Assembly: GCA_937980205.1 (NCBI GenBank)
Contig: CALJKW010000053.1
Coordinates: forward strand, 39,959 to 103,958
Direction of reading: 5' to 3'
Source: an uncultured Myxococcales bacterium
Lineage (GTDB): Bacteria > Myxococcota > Myxococcia > Myxococcales > Myxococcaceae
DNA: 64,000 bases
Shown here: in pieces, positions 45,064-54,253 of the stretch
Numbering within the stretch: the stretch's first letter is position 1
Layout: each line of letters begins with the position of its first letter
The notes under the pieces: model-generated
Databases searched by the model: none
Seen by the model: only the letters and a program-made list of their open reading frames with translations
Told to the model about the DNA's origin: nothing
Translations under genes and position numbers: made by a program

Positions 45064-46428
45064 TCACTGGTACGGGTTTTTCTCTTCGAGGCTGAGGCCG
45101 CCCGCCGGCTTGGGCTTCGTCTTCTTCGCGGGTTTGGCTCCCTCTGCCTTGGTCGGGATGACGGGCGTGGGTTCGGGTGGAGCGGCGACCGCAGCCGGCT
45201 CCGGTTCCGGCGCCGGCTCCGGCGGCGGCTCTGCCGGTTGCGGCGGTGGCGTCACTGCCGGCTGCTCGGGGCCCCTCACCCCGGCGGTCTCCCCGACGAG
45301 GGGAGCGTGTGACGGAGGCGCCGGCCTCATCGCGAGGTACGTCATCACGCCTGCGAGCGACACGAGCGCCACGCCCAGGAGCAGCCCCACCACCTTCAGC
45401 GCCGACATCGGCGACGGCGCGGGGGGCGCCGTCCGCGTCGGAGGCTCGGGCGCCTCGACCTCCGCCGGCGCCTCTTCCTCTACCGCCTGCGGCGTGGCGA
45501 GCGGGCCGCCGACGGTGCGCGCCTTCATGCTGCCGCTGGCTCCCTGCGCCACGCACGCGCGCGCCGCGGAGAAGACGCGCCCGCGCTCGACCTTCACCAT
45601 GCTCGACAGGCTCGAGGCGACGGTCCTGGCGTCGGCGGGCCGCTCGGCCGGCGCCTTGGCGAGCAGCCGGTCGACGACGGCCGACAGGCCGGGCCCGACG
45701 TCGTCGCGCCGGGAGAGCAGCGGCTGCACCGGCTCGGTCAGCACCTTCGCCACCACGGCGATGTCGCTGTCCGCCTCGTGCGGGGGTACGCCGGTCACCA
45801 TGTTGTAGAGCATCGCGCCGACCGAATAGAGGTCGCTCTGCGGCCCGACCGACTTCTCTCCGCGCACCTGCTCCGGAGACATGTACGCCGGCGTCCCCAT
45901 CGTCGTGCCGGTCTGGGTGAGGCCCGAGCCCGAGCCGAAGCGCGAGATGCCGAAGTCGAGGATCTTCACCTGCTCGGTCGGCGCGGTGCAGATGAAGATG
46001 TTCGCCGGCTTCAGGTCGCGGTGAATCACGCCCGCCTGGTGCGCGGCGGCGAGCGCATCGAGGATGCAGCAGGCGACGTACACCGCTTCCCCCGGAGCCA
46101 GCCGCCCGAGCTGCTTCACCACGGAGCGCAGCGTCGCGCCCTCGAGGTACTCCATCACGATGAAGGGCTCGCCCTTCTCGGAGGTCCCGCGGTCGAGCAC
46201 GTCGACGACGCCGGGGTGGTTGATCATCGCGGCCGCGCGCGCCTCGAGCTCGAAGCGGCGCATGAACTGCTGATCCGTCGCGAGCCGCGCGTCGAGCGTC
46301 TTGATCGCGACGCGGCGGCCGATCGCCGTGTTCACCGCCTGGAACACGGTGCCCATGCCGCCCTGCCCCAACAGGCCTTCGATGCGGTACTTGCCCGCGA
46401 GCAGCGGCGGAGAGGAACGGGGAGCCAT
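45064..46428 (-). CDS. Membrane Ser/Thr protein kinase with Pro/Glu-rich extracytoplasmic tail
   Basis: 454 residues from ATG 46428. Kinase domain about 11-275: LLGQGGMGTVFQAVN, VAIKTLDARL, VIHRDLKPANIFI, ILDFGISRFG, and GTPAYMSPEQ. A linker of about 70 residues leads to one membrane helix (about 345-365, VVGLLLGVALVSLAGVMTYL). The outer tail of about 90 residues is Pro/Ala/Glu-rich (PEPAPEPEPA), with a Lys-rich end (KPAKKTKPKPAGG), and has no folded sensor domain I can see. It is followed directly by the ECF42 promoter, and a kinase next to a sigma unit invites a regulatory link (inferred). Confidence 0.94.
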   Translation of the reverse strand: MAPRSSPPLLAGKYRIEGLLGQGGMGTVFQAVNTAIGRRVAIKTLDARLATDQQFMRRFELEARAAAMINHPGVVDVLDRGTSEKGEPFIVMEYLEGATLRSVVKQLGRLAPGEAVYVACCILDALAAAHQAGVIHRDLKPANIFICTAPTEQVKILDFGISRFGSGSGLTQTGTTMGTPAYMSPEQVRGEKSVGPQSDLYSVGAMLYNMVTGVPPHEADSDIAVVAKVLTEPVQPLLSRRDDVGPGLSAVVDRLLAKAPAERPADARTVASSLSSMVKVERGRVFSAARACVAQGASGSMKARTVGGPLATPQAVEEEAPAEVEAPEPPTRTAPPAPSPMSALKVVGLLLGVALVSLAGVMTYLAMRPAPPSHAPLVGETAGVRGPEQPAVTPPPQPAEPPPEPAPEPEPAAVAAPPEPTPVIPTKAEGAKPAKKTKPKPAGGLSLEEKNPYQ

Positions 46429-46494
46429 GAGGAAGGCGCGCGAATGCTACCCCATCTTCAAGGGCCTTCACGGCTCTGCTAGAGGCCCGGACCG

Positions 46495-48930
46495 ATGCTG
46501 ACCCTCGCCCTCGCTCTGTCGCTCTGTGCAGCACCGTCTCCCCAGGTCCTCTCGCGCGCCGACGGCCGCATCGACCTCGCGCAGGGCGTGCTCTCGGCGC
46601 CGGTGACGGGAGAGCTGCGCGAGGCGGCGCTGCAGTTCGCGCTCTCGCGCAAGGCCGAGCTCGGCCTCGGGCCGGGCAGCACGCTGGTCATCGGCGACGC
46701 CTTCTCCACGAAGCTCGGCGCCACGGTGCACCTCGAGCAGCGCATCGCGGGTGTCGCGGTCTACGGCGCGACGGCGATCGTCACCTTCGACACCGAGCGC
46801 CGCGTGGTGCGCGTGAGCTCGTCGCTGTCTCCCGCTCCGGCGAGCGGGCTCGTCTGGAACCTCTCGGGCCCCGACGCGCTGCGCGCCGCCGCCGCACAGG
46901 TGCACTTCGCGCAGCTGCAGGCCGACCGCACGCCCTACGGAGGCTGGCAGCCGTACATCTTCCCCGTCGAGGGCAGGCTGCGTGCGGGCTACCTCACCTG
47001 GGTCCCCACGCTCGACCTCAAGGAGAACTGGCACCTCGCCATCGACGCAGCCGACGGCCACGTCATCTTCGAGGAGAACCGCGTGCACCACGCCACCGAC
47101 GCGAAGGTCTACGCGTCGAGCCCGCTCGGCCTCGCGGGCGGCGTCGGCGTCACGCCGCTCATCGACGTGCAGCTCGCCGACTTCCCCGCGACGTGGGACG
47201 GCGGCACGCTCGAGGGCTCGCACATCCGCTCGTTCAACTGCTGCCCCACGGCGGGCTGCAGCGCTGATGCGGGAGCCGCTCCGCGCCGCGCGACCGGCAT
47301 GGTGCAGACGTTCGGCGGCCAGGTGCTCACGTACGACGTCGCCATCTGCGACCGGCAGCACCGCGCGAACAACGACCCGGCGGTGAACCCGAACGAGAAC
47401 TTCGTCTACGCGCCGGTGGACCCGCCGACGAGCCCGCGTCCGACGCTCGCGTCGCTCGCCGACTGGGACGAGTTCGCCGAGGTGCACGCGTACTACCACG
47501 TGAACAAGGCCTACGATTACCTGGCCGCGCTCTCGACGGGCCCGTTCGCGACGCAGAAGGGCCTCATGCCGTTCAACCTGCGCGACGAGCGCCTCGGCCG
47601 CGTGACCGCGGTGTGGGTCAACGCGAGCGACCCGGACTTCCAGGCCGGCACGCAGAGCGGCTCGATGATCACCTCGAACGTGCTCGCACGCACCGACAAC
47701 GCCATGTACGTGCAGCGCGAGCAGATGCAGGCGATGGCGGTGCCGGAGTACGCGTTCGATTCCGACGCGCTGATCATGTACCAGGGCGACCGCGCCGACT
47801 ACGCGTACGACGGCCCGGTCGTCTGGCACGAGTTCGGGCACGGCGCGATTCACGCGACGGCGAACTGGAACTACACCATCGCGATCGACTCGCGCTCGGC
47901 GAACGCCGAGTCGCAGGCGCTGCACGAGGCGAACGCCGACGTCATCGCGGCGATGACCGGCAACCTCTCGAACGTCGGCGCCTACGTCGGGCCGCGCGCC
48001 ACGCCGGGCAGCTCGGGCATCCGCGACCTCGACAACAGCGCGAAGTGCCCCGACGTGCTGTGGGGCGAGTCGCACCAGGACAGCCTGCACTACACCGGCG
48101 CCATCTGGCAGGCGCGGCAGAACCTGTTCCAGGGCACCGACGAGGGCAAGACGTTCGACGCCGCGTTCTACGCCGCGCTCGTCTCGTTCCCGAAGGACGT
48201 CGACTTCGAGAAGGCCGCGGCCATCATCGCCGGCAGCGTGGCGCAGGCGTTCCCCTCGATTCCCGACGCGCAGCAGAAGATGAAGGCCGTCTTCGATTCG
48301 CGCGGGGTCACGAGCTGCAGCAAGGTGCTCGACCTCACCAACGACCGCACGCCGCGGCCGTACTACGCGATTCCGGGCAGCTTCAGCGCCGGCCTCGCGA
48401 TGGGCTCGCTGGTGCCGGGCCCGTTCCAGTTCAAGTTCAAGGCGCCGGCCGGAGTGAAGGCCGTCACGCTGACGGGCCAGAGCTTCGGCGGCGGAGGCAG
48501 CGGCGGCACCACCCGCGTGCGCCTCGTCGCGAAGAAGAACGCGCCCATCACGTTCACGCGCACCGCGAGCGCGCTGGCGCACGACGCCGACGTCGAGCTC
48601 ATCCCCACCTCGACGCAGGGCACGCTCAGCGGCCGCCTCGAGATCGCGGTGCCGTGCGGCGGAGAGGTCTACTTCACGATGGTGAACCCGAGCTCGCGCG
48701 ACCGCACCGTGTACAACCTCGGCTTCGACTACGAGCCGGCCGACCGGTGCGAGGAGCCGATGATGCCGGTGCCCGACGCCGGCACGTCTGGGCCCGAGCC
48801 CGAGCCGGTCGTGCTGCCGTCGCAGTCGATCGAGCTGGGCGAGCCGCACTCCGGCTGCGGCTGCGGCGCGGGCGCGGGCCCGGTGCTGCTGCTCGCGGTG
48901 GGTGCGCTGCTGCGCCGCCGGCGTCGCTAG
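46495..48930 (+). CDS. Secreted zinc metalloprotease with FTP propeptide and MYXO-CTERM
   Basis: 811 residues from ATG 46495. Short signal (LTLALALSLCAAP). The FTP-type propeptide region (about 35-115, LHLEQ-like VHLEQRIAGVAVYGATAIV) is followed by a PepSY-like stretch. The catalytic motif is HEFGH, His445, Glu446 and His449, with the third ligand probably Glu478 (LHEANADVIAAMTG), as in fungalysin (M36)/thermolysin-like gluzincins. A C-terminal beta domain (about 620-760) is followed by a Pro/Glu linker, CGCGAG, a hydrophobic helix and RRRRR, a MYXO-CTERM sorting tail. Several Cys pairs suggest disulfides. It is likely surface-anchored or released to digest protein outside the cell. Confidence 0.92.
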   Translation: MLTLALALSLCAAPSPQVLSRADGRIDLAQGVLSAPVTGELREAALQFALSRKAELGLGPGSTLVIGDAFSTKLGATVHLEQRIAGVAVYGATAIVTFDTERRVVRVSSSLSPAPASGLVWNLSGPDALRAAAAQVHFAQLQADRTPYGGWQPYIFPVEGRLRAGYLTWVPTLDLKENWHLAIDAADGHVIFEENRVHHATDAKVYASSPLGLAGGVGVTPLIDVQLADFPATWDGGTLEGSHIRSFNCCPTAGCSADAGAAPRRATGMVQTFGGQVLTYDVAICDRQHRANNDPAVNPNENFVYAPVDPPTSPRPTLASLADWDEFAEVHAYYHVNKAYDYLAALSTGPFATQKGLMPFNLRDERLGRVTAVWVNASDPDFQAGTQSGSMITSNVLARTDNAMYVQREQMQAMAVPEYAFDSDALIMYQGDRADYAYDGPVVWHEFGHGAIHATANWNYTIAIDSRSANAESQALHEANADVIAAMTGNLSNVGAYVGPRATPGSSGIRDLDNSAKCPDVLWGESHQDSLHYTGAIWQARQNLFQGTDEGKTFDAAFYAALVSFPKDVDFEKAAAIIAGSVAQAFPSIPDAQQKMKAVFDSRGVTSCSKVLDLTNDRTPRPYYAIPGSFSAGLAMGSLVPGPFQFKFKAPAGVKAVTLTGQSFGGGGSGGTTRVRLVAKKNAPITFTRTASALAHDADVELIPTSTQGTLSGRLEIAVPCGGEVYFTMVNPSSRDRTVYNLGFDYEPADRCEEPMMPVPDAGTSGPEPEPVVLPSQSIELGEPHSGCGCGAGAGPVLLLAVGALLRRRRR

Positions 48931-49221
48931 ACAGATAGGCTGCTGAAAACGGCTGCCAAACCCACGTTCTCCGCCATCGGCGCCTGTATCGATTCCGGGT
49001 CGCTGATCCGAGCAGCGTCGAAGTGACGGGCACTTGGCGCCGGGGCCGCCGCGACCCGTGTTCCACTAGAGGACCCGGTCGGTTGCGCGAGGGCTGACTG
49101 TTTTTCGATGCAGGGGTCTTCCGCGCGATCTTTGCGCGCCGGGCACTTGCGGGCCCGGATCCGCTGGATCCGCCCGTGCAACGTGGTTCCCCGCCGACCG
49201 CGCAAAAAGGGGAAAAACGGA
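48931..49221. other. 291-base intergenic region upstream of the di-haem peroxidase gene
   Basis: No gene is visible here. At 48939 it holds AGGCTGCTGAAAACGGCTGC, nearly the same as a stretch at 3449 (one extra A there). A perfect inverted repeat lies at 49156-49172, and an A-rich ribosome-binding stretch (AAAAAGGGGAAAAACGG) lies just before ATG 49222. The long gap and strong ribosome site suggest a regulated, well-expressed downstream gene. Confidence 0.5.
49156..49172. promoter_or_regulatory. Perfect inverted repeat upstream of the di-haem peroxidase gene
   Basis: CGGATCC-GCT-GGATCCG is a 7-base perfect stem with a 3-base loop, with partial extension outward (GCGGGC left, GCCCG right). It lies 50-66 bases before ATG 49222. 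It could be a dimeric repressor site or a 5' leader hairpin. Sequence symmetry is the only evidence. Confidence 0.45.
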
Positions 49222-51261
49222 ATGAACTGGAGACTCGCTACTGGGCTGTTGGGGATCGTCGCCGCTGGATGCGGCGGTGAAGTGAACGCCCCGACGCCGC
49301 GCAGCACTGCTTCTACCTCGCAGGCCCTCACCGGAGACGGGACCATTCCCCGGGTGCAGAACCCGCCGCCCGCGTCCGACCTGTCGGCCCTGCCGGGCGA
49401 CCTGCGGGCGCAGCCGGTGCCGGGCCCGTCGGCCGCCGACCTCGCGGTCTACGTGAAAGACAACGCCGCGGCGATTCGCCTGGGCAAGGCGCTGTTCTGG
49501 GACATGCAGGTGGGCAGCGACGACAAGACCGCGTGCGCGTCGTGCCACTTCCGCGCGGGCGCTGATCCGCGCTCGAAGAACCAGATGTCGCCGGGCCTCA
49601 AGCACGTCCCGCAGATGGACCTCGAGTTCACCACGGGCGGCGTGAACTACCAGCTCACCGCGGCGGACTTCCCGCTGACGCGCCTCGCGGTTCCGGGCGT
49701 GCGCGGTGCGCTCGACCCGAACACCGACTCGAACGACGCGGTCAGCTCGCAGGGCGTGCCCTTCCTCGACCCGGGCCTCGACCCGCTCGGCTTCAACTTC
49801 GGCTTCCGCAAGGCCCGCCGCGTCGAGCCGCGCAACACGCCCACCGTCATCAACGCGGTCTACAACCACCGCCAGTTCTGGGATGGCCGCGCCGAGAACA
49901 TCTTCAACGGCGTGAACCACGTCGGCGCGCGCGACCCGAACGCGCGCGTCGTCCGCGCCGATACGCCGGACTCGCTGTCGCTGGTGCAGGTCGCGCTGAC
50001 GAACTCGAGCCTCGCTTCGCAGGCCGTCGCCCCGCTCCTGAGCGACCTCGAGATGGCCGAGCCGGGCCGCACGATGCAGGACGTCGCGCGTGACCTGCTG
50101 CGCCGCAACCGCCGCATGGGCAAGAAGATGCAGGGCCAGCGTCCGCTCATCGACCAGCGCGTGTCGCCGACGGACAGCGTGCTCGGCTCGATCAGCCGCT
50201 ACCCGGCGAAGGGCCTGACGGTTCAGTCGTACGACCAGATGATCCGCGACGCGTTCCACGACGTCTGGTGGAACAGCAACAAGCTCATCCGCGTGAACTC
50301 GGACGACACCATCAGCTTCGTCGACGCGCGGGGCAACGGTAACTGCGGCAGCGATGAGTTCACGCTCATGCAGTACAACTTCGCGCTCTTCTTCGGCCTC
50401 GCGGTTCAGGCGTACGAGTCGACGCTGATCGCCGACGACACCCCGTGGGATCGCTTCCGCCGCGAGGTGCCGGGCTCGACGAACCCGCTGCTCAACCCGT
50501 GGGTGAACACGAACCCGAACCACATCAGCCGCCTGGCGCTGTTCGGTGCGCACCTGTTCAACGACCGCACGCGCGGCCCGACGAACATCCGCTGCTCGAA
50601 CTGCCACGAGTCGGCCGAGCTCACCGACGCCTCCGCGCGCCGCGTGAACGCCGCGACGAACGGCATGGTCCGCAACCGCGACGGCAACATCATCGACAAG
50701 GGCTTCAACAACATCGGCGTGCGCCCGACGGCCGATGACCTCGGCACCGGCGACAGCGACGCGTTCGGCCCCCTCTCGGCGACGAAGCGGCTCTTCCCTG
50801 GCGCGCTGCCGGCGACGTTCGACGGCGCCCCGGTGAGCAAGGGCCTGGGCATCGAGGGCGCGTTCAAGATTCCGTCGCTGCGCAACGTGGCGTTGACGGC
50901 GCCGTACTTCCACAACGGAGACGTGCACACGCTGCGCGAGGCGGTCGAGCTGTACTCGCGCGGCGGCAACGTGGCGCCCATTCGCCAGATGGACGGCGTC
51001 ACCGACGTCGAGCCTCTGGGCATCCCGTCGCTCACGTCGGATGAGGTCGACGCCATCGTCGCGTTCCTCGAGTCGCTGACCGACCCGCGCGTGCCGATCG
51101 CCGCGGCCCCGTTCGACCACCCGCAGATCTTCGTGCCGAACGGCCACAAGAACCACGGCGGCGGTCACTTCGCGAAGGACGACATGGTCGAGATTCCGAT
51201 GACGGGCGCTGCCGGTGGCGCGCCGCTCCCGGGCTTCCTCGAGGGCGTCTTCGGTCCGTAA
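49222..51261 (+). CDS. Di-haem cytochrome c peroxidase-like lipoprotein (MauG/CcpA superfamily)
   Basis: 679 residues from ATG 49222, with AAGGGG upstream. Lipobox VAAGC (Cys17). Two haem c sites: CASCH at 105-109 and CSNCH at 458-462. Typical motifs surround them: IRLGKALFWDMQVGSDDKTA, RNTPTVINAVYNHRQFWDGR, FKIPSLRNVALTAPYFHNGD and HTLREAVELY. It is about twice the size of classical CcpA because of long insertions (about 130-210 and 300-440). A His-rich segment (NGHKNHGGGHF) lies near the end and might bind metal. It is monocistronic, ending in a strong terminator. Confidence 0.92.
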   Translation: MNWRLATGLLGIVAAGCGGEVNAPTPRSTASTSQALTGDGTIPRVQNPPPASDLSALPGDLRAQPVPGPSAADLAVYVKDNAAAIRLGKALFWDMQVGSDDKTACASCHFRAGADPRSKNQMSPGLKHVPQMDLEFTTGGVNYQLTAADFPLTRLAVPGVRGALDPNTDSNDAVSSQGVPFLDPGLDPLGFNFGFRKARRVEPRNTPTVINAVYNHRQFWDGRAENIFNGVNHVGARDPNARVVRADTPDSLSLVQVALTNSSLASQAVAPLLSDLEMAEPGRTMQDVARDLLRRNRRMGKKMQGQRPLIDQRVSPTDSVLGSISRYPAKGLTVQSYDQMIRDAFHDVWWNSNKLIRVNSDDTISFVDARGNGNCGSDEFTLMQYNFALFFGLAVQAYESTLIADDTPWDRFRREVPGSTNPLLNPWVNTNPNHISRLALFGAHLFNDRTRGPTNIRCSNCHESAELTDASARRVNAATNGMVRNRDGNIIDKGFNNIGVRPTADDLGTGDSDAFGPLSATKRLFPGALPATFDGAPVSKGLGIEGAFKIPSLRNVALTAPYFHNGDVHTLREAVELYSRGGNVAPIRQMDGVTDVEPLGIPSLTSDEVDAIVAFLESLTDPRVPIAAAPFDHPQIFVPNGHKNHGGGHFAKDDMVEIPMTGAAGGAPLPGFLEGVFGP

Positions 51262-51283
51262 CTTCGAATTCTGCGGGTAGGGT

Positions 51284-51326
51284 GAGAAGCCCACCGTCGC
51301 CACAGGTGACGGTGGGTTTCTCTTTT
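51284..51326 (+). terminator. Rho-independent terminator after the di-haem peroxidase gene
   Basis: A long stem starts with GAGAAGCCCACCGTC (51284-51298) and closes with GACGGTGGGTTTCTC, separated by a short loop (GCCACAGGT), then TTTT. Stem arms match over 14 of 15 bases. It lies 22 bases after the stop codon. This is the clearest terminator in the window. Confidence 0.9.
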
Positions 51327-51493
51327 GCGGGCGGAGTGCTCGCTTCGCGAGCTGCCGGGATCGGGATCGCGATCGGCTCTCCGCTACCTGGGCAGCTTCG
51401 CTTTCGCTACCTCGGTCGCTTTGTCCTCGCGTAACGCCGCGGATCAGCACGGTGCAGCGACCGGCACTTTGATTGCTCATGGGCTTCGTCACC

Positions 51494-52381
51494 ATGAACA
51501 AGCTCATCTGCGCTGCCGTGTTGGTCCTGGTCGCCTGTGGTCCTACCCCCCTCGAGCAGTTTCGCGCCGCCTCACCTTCGAGCCAGGGGCTCGAGGTGTC
51601 GATGCCCAGCGGCAACACGACGAAGCAGGGCCTGGGCGACGACTCGAAGCCTGCGCTGATGCCGGGCGTCACCCTCGTCGCCACCCTGCTCGTCAACGGC
51701 GGCGTCGGCCTCACGCTCGGCGTCGTCGCCGCCATCGTCTCCGAGGAGCCCGCCGTCCTCACCGAGGACCACGCCGAGTGGGGCCCCCTCACCCAGCCGC
51801 TGTGGAAGCACAGCTTCCGCCTGAAGATGGATCGCGCCGGCGAGAAGTCGGTGAAGTACGTGATGGAGCGCCGCGCGAAGAGCTCCACCTCCGACGCCGA
51901 TTACGAGGTCGTGCTCACCGGCCAGCACACCTTCGGCGAGCTGCGCGCCGGCTCGGGTGACTTCGTGCTGCGCGACGTCGACAACAAGACCAGCGCCGAG
52001 GTCACGTATGCGCGCAACGCGAAGAAGGACCTCGAGGTGAAGGTCGGCTTCCGCGGCGGCACGCCGTCGGACTACGCGTACTCGCAGGTCGAAGGCGGCG
52101 AAGGCAGCTTCGAGTTCCGCGTCGCCAGCGACTTCGTCACCAAGACCTCCGCGAAGGAGCTCCTCACCGTGAAGTCGCGCTGGCTGCAGACCGGCGCCGG
52201 CCGCGCCGACGTCACCGGCACCGACGGCGACCTCACCACCGAGGCGCGCTTCACCGAGTGCTGGAACGCCGACCTCAACCGCACCCACTACGCCGACACG
52301 CTCGGCCTCTTCCCCACCGAGGGCTCCGCCGACGCGTGCGCGTTCAAGGACGCGAGCTACGCGACGCTCATCGGCCCGTGA
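51494..52381 (+). CDS. Unrecognised lipoprotein
   Basis: 295 residues from ATG 51494. Signal MNKLICAAVLVLVACGP with lipobox LVAC. A Gly/Val-rich hydrophobic stretch (about 55-80, VTLVATLLVNGGVGLTLGVV) might be a second membrane segment or a buried strand. The rest is beta-rich (YEVVLTGQHTFGELRAGSGD, AEVTYARNAKKDLEVKV, FEFRVASDFVTK), with one Cys pair near the C-terminus. No family recognised. It ends three bases from the stop of the convergent permease-peptidase gene. Confidence 0.85.
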   Translation: MNKLICAAVLVLVACGPTPLEQFRAASPSSQGLEVSMPSGNTTKQGLGDDSKPALMPGVTLVATLLVNGGVGLTLGVVAAIVSEEPAVLTEDHAEWGPLTQPLWKHSFRLKMDRAGEKSVKYVMERRAKSSTSDADYEVVLTGQHTFGELRAGSGDFVLRDVDNKTSAEVTYARNAKKDLEVKVGFRGGTPSDYAYSQVEGGEGSFEFRVASDFVTKTSAKELLTVKSRWLQTGAGRADVTGTDGDLTTEARFTECWNADLNRTHYADTLGLFPTEGSADACAFKDASYATLIGP

Positions 52382-52384
52382 CCG

Positions 52385-54253
52385 TCACTCCACGGCCGTG
52401 AGCGGCACACACGACCACGGCTCGAAGACGTTCACCTTGCCGGCGCGGAGGCCGGGCTGGAAGCAGACCTCCGCGCCGAACCGCGAGCGCTCAGTCCAGG
52501 CCGTCTGGTCCTCCGGCCGCGCCTCGATGACGAACAGCGTGTCGAGCTCGGCGTCTCGCCCCGGCTTGAAGCGCACCACCGCCGACAGCCCTTCGGGCAA
52601 CGCGGGCTCGGCGCGGACCTCGACGCCGACCCACCCGTCCTCCCGCCTCAAGATGCCGCGCAGCCGCGGCAGCCCATCCAGCTCGGCGGAGTGCTCGCGC
52701 TCGTAGCGCTCGAGCAGCCGGCTGTAGTCGTCGAACACGAGGCCCACGTCGTAGCCCGCGAGCTGAAACGCCGCCGCCCACAGCTCGAACCCGAAGAGGT
52801 CGCGCGGGAAGTCTTCGCGCGCCAGCGCCTGCAACACCTTCCGCGGAGCCTCTTGGCCGTGGCGGTCGACCAGCGCCTGGATGAACGTCGAGCCCAGCGG
52901 GTACTGCAGCTCGAGGTCCTGCGTCTGCGCCAGCTTCTCGGGCTCGGTCAGCAGCATCGGCTCCACCAGCTTGCGCCTGAAGACCCACGCCGCCTGGAAC
53001 CGGTCCATCGCCGCGTCGCCGCCGTCGCCCGGCGACACCGCGCGCTGGACCCAGCTCGCCAACCCCTCGTTGAACACCGACATCTGGGCAAGGCCGCGAC
53101 CGTGCTCCTCCCGCGCGAGGCGGCCCGCGAGCACGTGGGTCGTCTCGTGCGCCAGCACGCCGAGCAGGTCGGGCGCGTCGAGCCCCATGCGAACGCTCTC
53201 GTGCAGCGCCGTGCCCAGCGTGTTCGCCGACGAGCCCCACAGGTCGACCGAGACCGGCGCTCCGCCGTCGACGCCCAGCACGGCGCAGACCTGCTCGAAC
53301 TTCTCGTCGGCTCCCAAGAGCAGCTCCTGCGCCCGCTCGCCGCGGTGGGCGGGGTACGCGAAGCGGTAGTGCTGCGTCTCGGCGTGCCCCGCGGCGCCCT
53401 GCGAGAACCACGCGCCCGGCGCCTCTTCGGTCTGGCCCTCGTGGCGGTCGCCGCCGTTGTCGAACATGAAGCGCAGCGCCACGCCCAGCGACACGACCGT
53501 CGCCACCGCGACGAACGCCGAGACCACGGGGCGCTTGAGCGTCTCCTCCACCGACCGCGTCGAGCGGCCCGCGCGCATGAACGCGAGCAGGCCGGCGAGC
53601 GCGAGCCCGGCCGCCATGAGCAGCTGCGTGAGCAGGTTCTCGAAGGGGACCTCCCACCGCGTCCCCACGAAGCTCGGGTAGAGCAGCTGGGTCGGGTCGA
53701 GCAGCGAGACGGAGGGGACGGAGCGCGAGCCCCACGAGATGATGCTCAGCACCAGGCCGAGACACGCCCACGCCAGCGCGCGCGTGAAGCCCAGCAGCAT
53801 GCCGGCGAAGAGGCTCACCGCGACCGCGAGCAGCATCAGGCCGAGGTGCTGCAGCACCAGGTGAAGGTGCACCTCGTGGTTCAGCGAGCCGCGCGACCAC
53901 AGGTGCAGCGCCACCGCGAGCACCGCGGCGAGCACCGGGTAGACCATCTGCACCGCGAGCGCGCAGCACACCTTCGCCGTCCAGATGCGCGGGCGAGACA
54001 GCGGCAGCCCGTCGAGGAAGCCCAGCGTGCCCTCGTCGGCCTCGCGCGCCAGCAGGCCGGTGCCGACGGCGAACGCGACGAGCAGCGCCACCGAAGCGCC
54101 CCCGCCGCCGAGCTCGTAGAAGGTCTCGGACAGCGCCTCGAAGTCCGGGTCTCCGAACACGGCGTCCACGAGGTGGTTCACCGCGAACAGCGCCAGGCCG
54201 AGCACGGCGAAGACGCGCTGGTCGCGAAGCTCTTTGAGCAGCAGCGCCTTCAC
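52385..54253 (-). CDS. ABC-2 type permease fused to a gluzincin-type metallopeptidase domain (HExxH intact)
   Basis: 622 residues from GTG 54253, overlapping the previous stop by four bases. Residues about 1-300 form an ABC-2 permease with six or so helices (LLLKELRDQRVFAVLGLALF, MLLAVAVSLFAGMLLGF, LMAAGLALAGLLAFMRAGR); one more helix follows near 312-330. Residues about 340-622 are extracytoplasmic, with HETTH (His369, Glu370, His373) and a likely third ligand Glu396 in FNEGLASW, the gluzincin arrangement of M1-like peptidases. Permease-M1 fusions are known in databases. It should act with the ATPase at 56058..56897. Substrate unknown. Confidence 0.9.
   Translation of the reverse strand: MKALLLKELRDQRVFAVLGLALFAVNHLVDAVFGDPDFEALSETFYELGGGGASVALLVAFAVGTGLLAREADEGTLGFLDGLPLSRPRIWTAKVCCALAVQMVYPVLAAVLAVALHLWSRGSLNHEVHLHLVLQHLGLMLLAVAVSLFAGMLLGFTRALAWACLGLVLSIISWGSRSVPSVSLLDPTQLLYPSFVGTRWEVPFENLLTQLLMAAGLALAGLLAFMRAGRSTRSVEETLKRPVVSAFVAVATVVSLGVALRFMFDNGGDRHEGQTEEAPGAWFSQGAAGHAETQHYRFAYPAHRGERAQELLLGADEKFEQVCAVLGVDGGAPVSVDLWGSSANTLGTALHESVRMGLDAPDLLGVLAHETTHVLAGRLAREEHGRGLAQMSVFNEGLASWVQRAVSPGDGGDAAMDRFQAAWVFRRKLVEPMLLTEPEKLAQTQDLELQYPLGSTFIQALVDRHGQEAPRKVLQALAREDFPRDLFGFELWAAAFQLAGYDVGLVFDDYSRLLERYEREHSAELDGLPRLRGILRREDGWVGVEVRAEPALPEGLSAVVRFKPGRDAELDTLFVIEARPEDQTAWTERSRFGAEVCFQPGLRAGKVNVFEPWSCVPLTAVE

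Noticed and set aside
45064..46428. A PASTA or other sensor domain in the tail of the fourth kinase
   Set aside because: The tail is Pro/Ala/Glu/Lys-rich low complexity with no PASTA, PEGA or TPR pattern.
51463..51476. GGCAC-N5-TTGC, a sigma-54-like -24/-12 pattern upstream of the lipoprotein at 51494
   Set aside because: Spacing fits, but the predicted start would leave only about six bases before the ATG. The first base of the TGGCAC core is also wrong.
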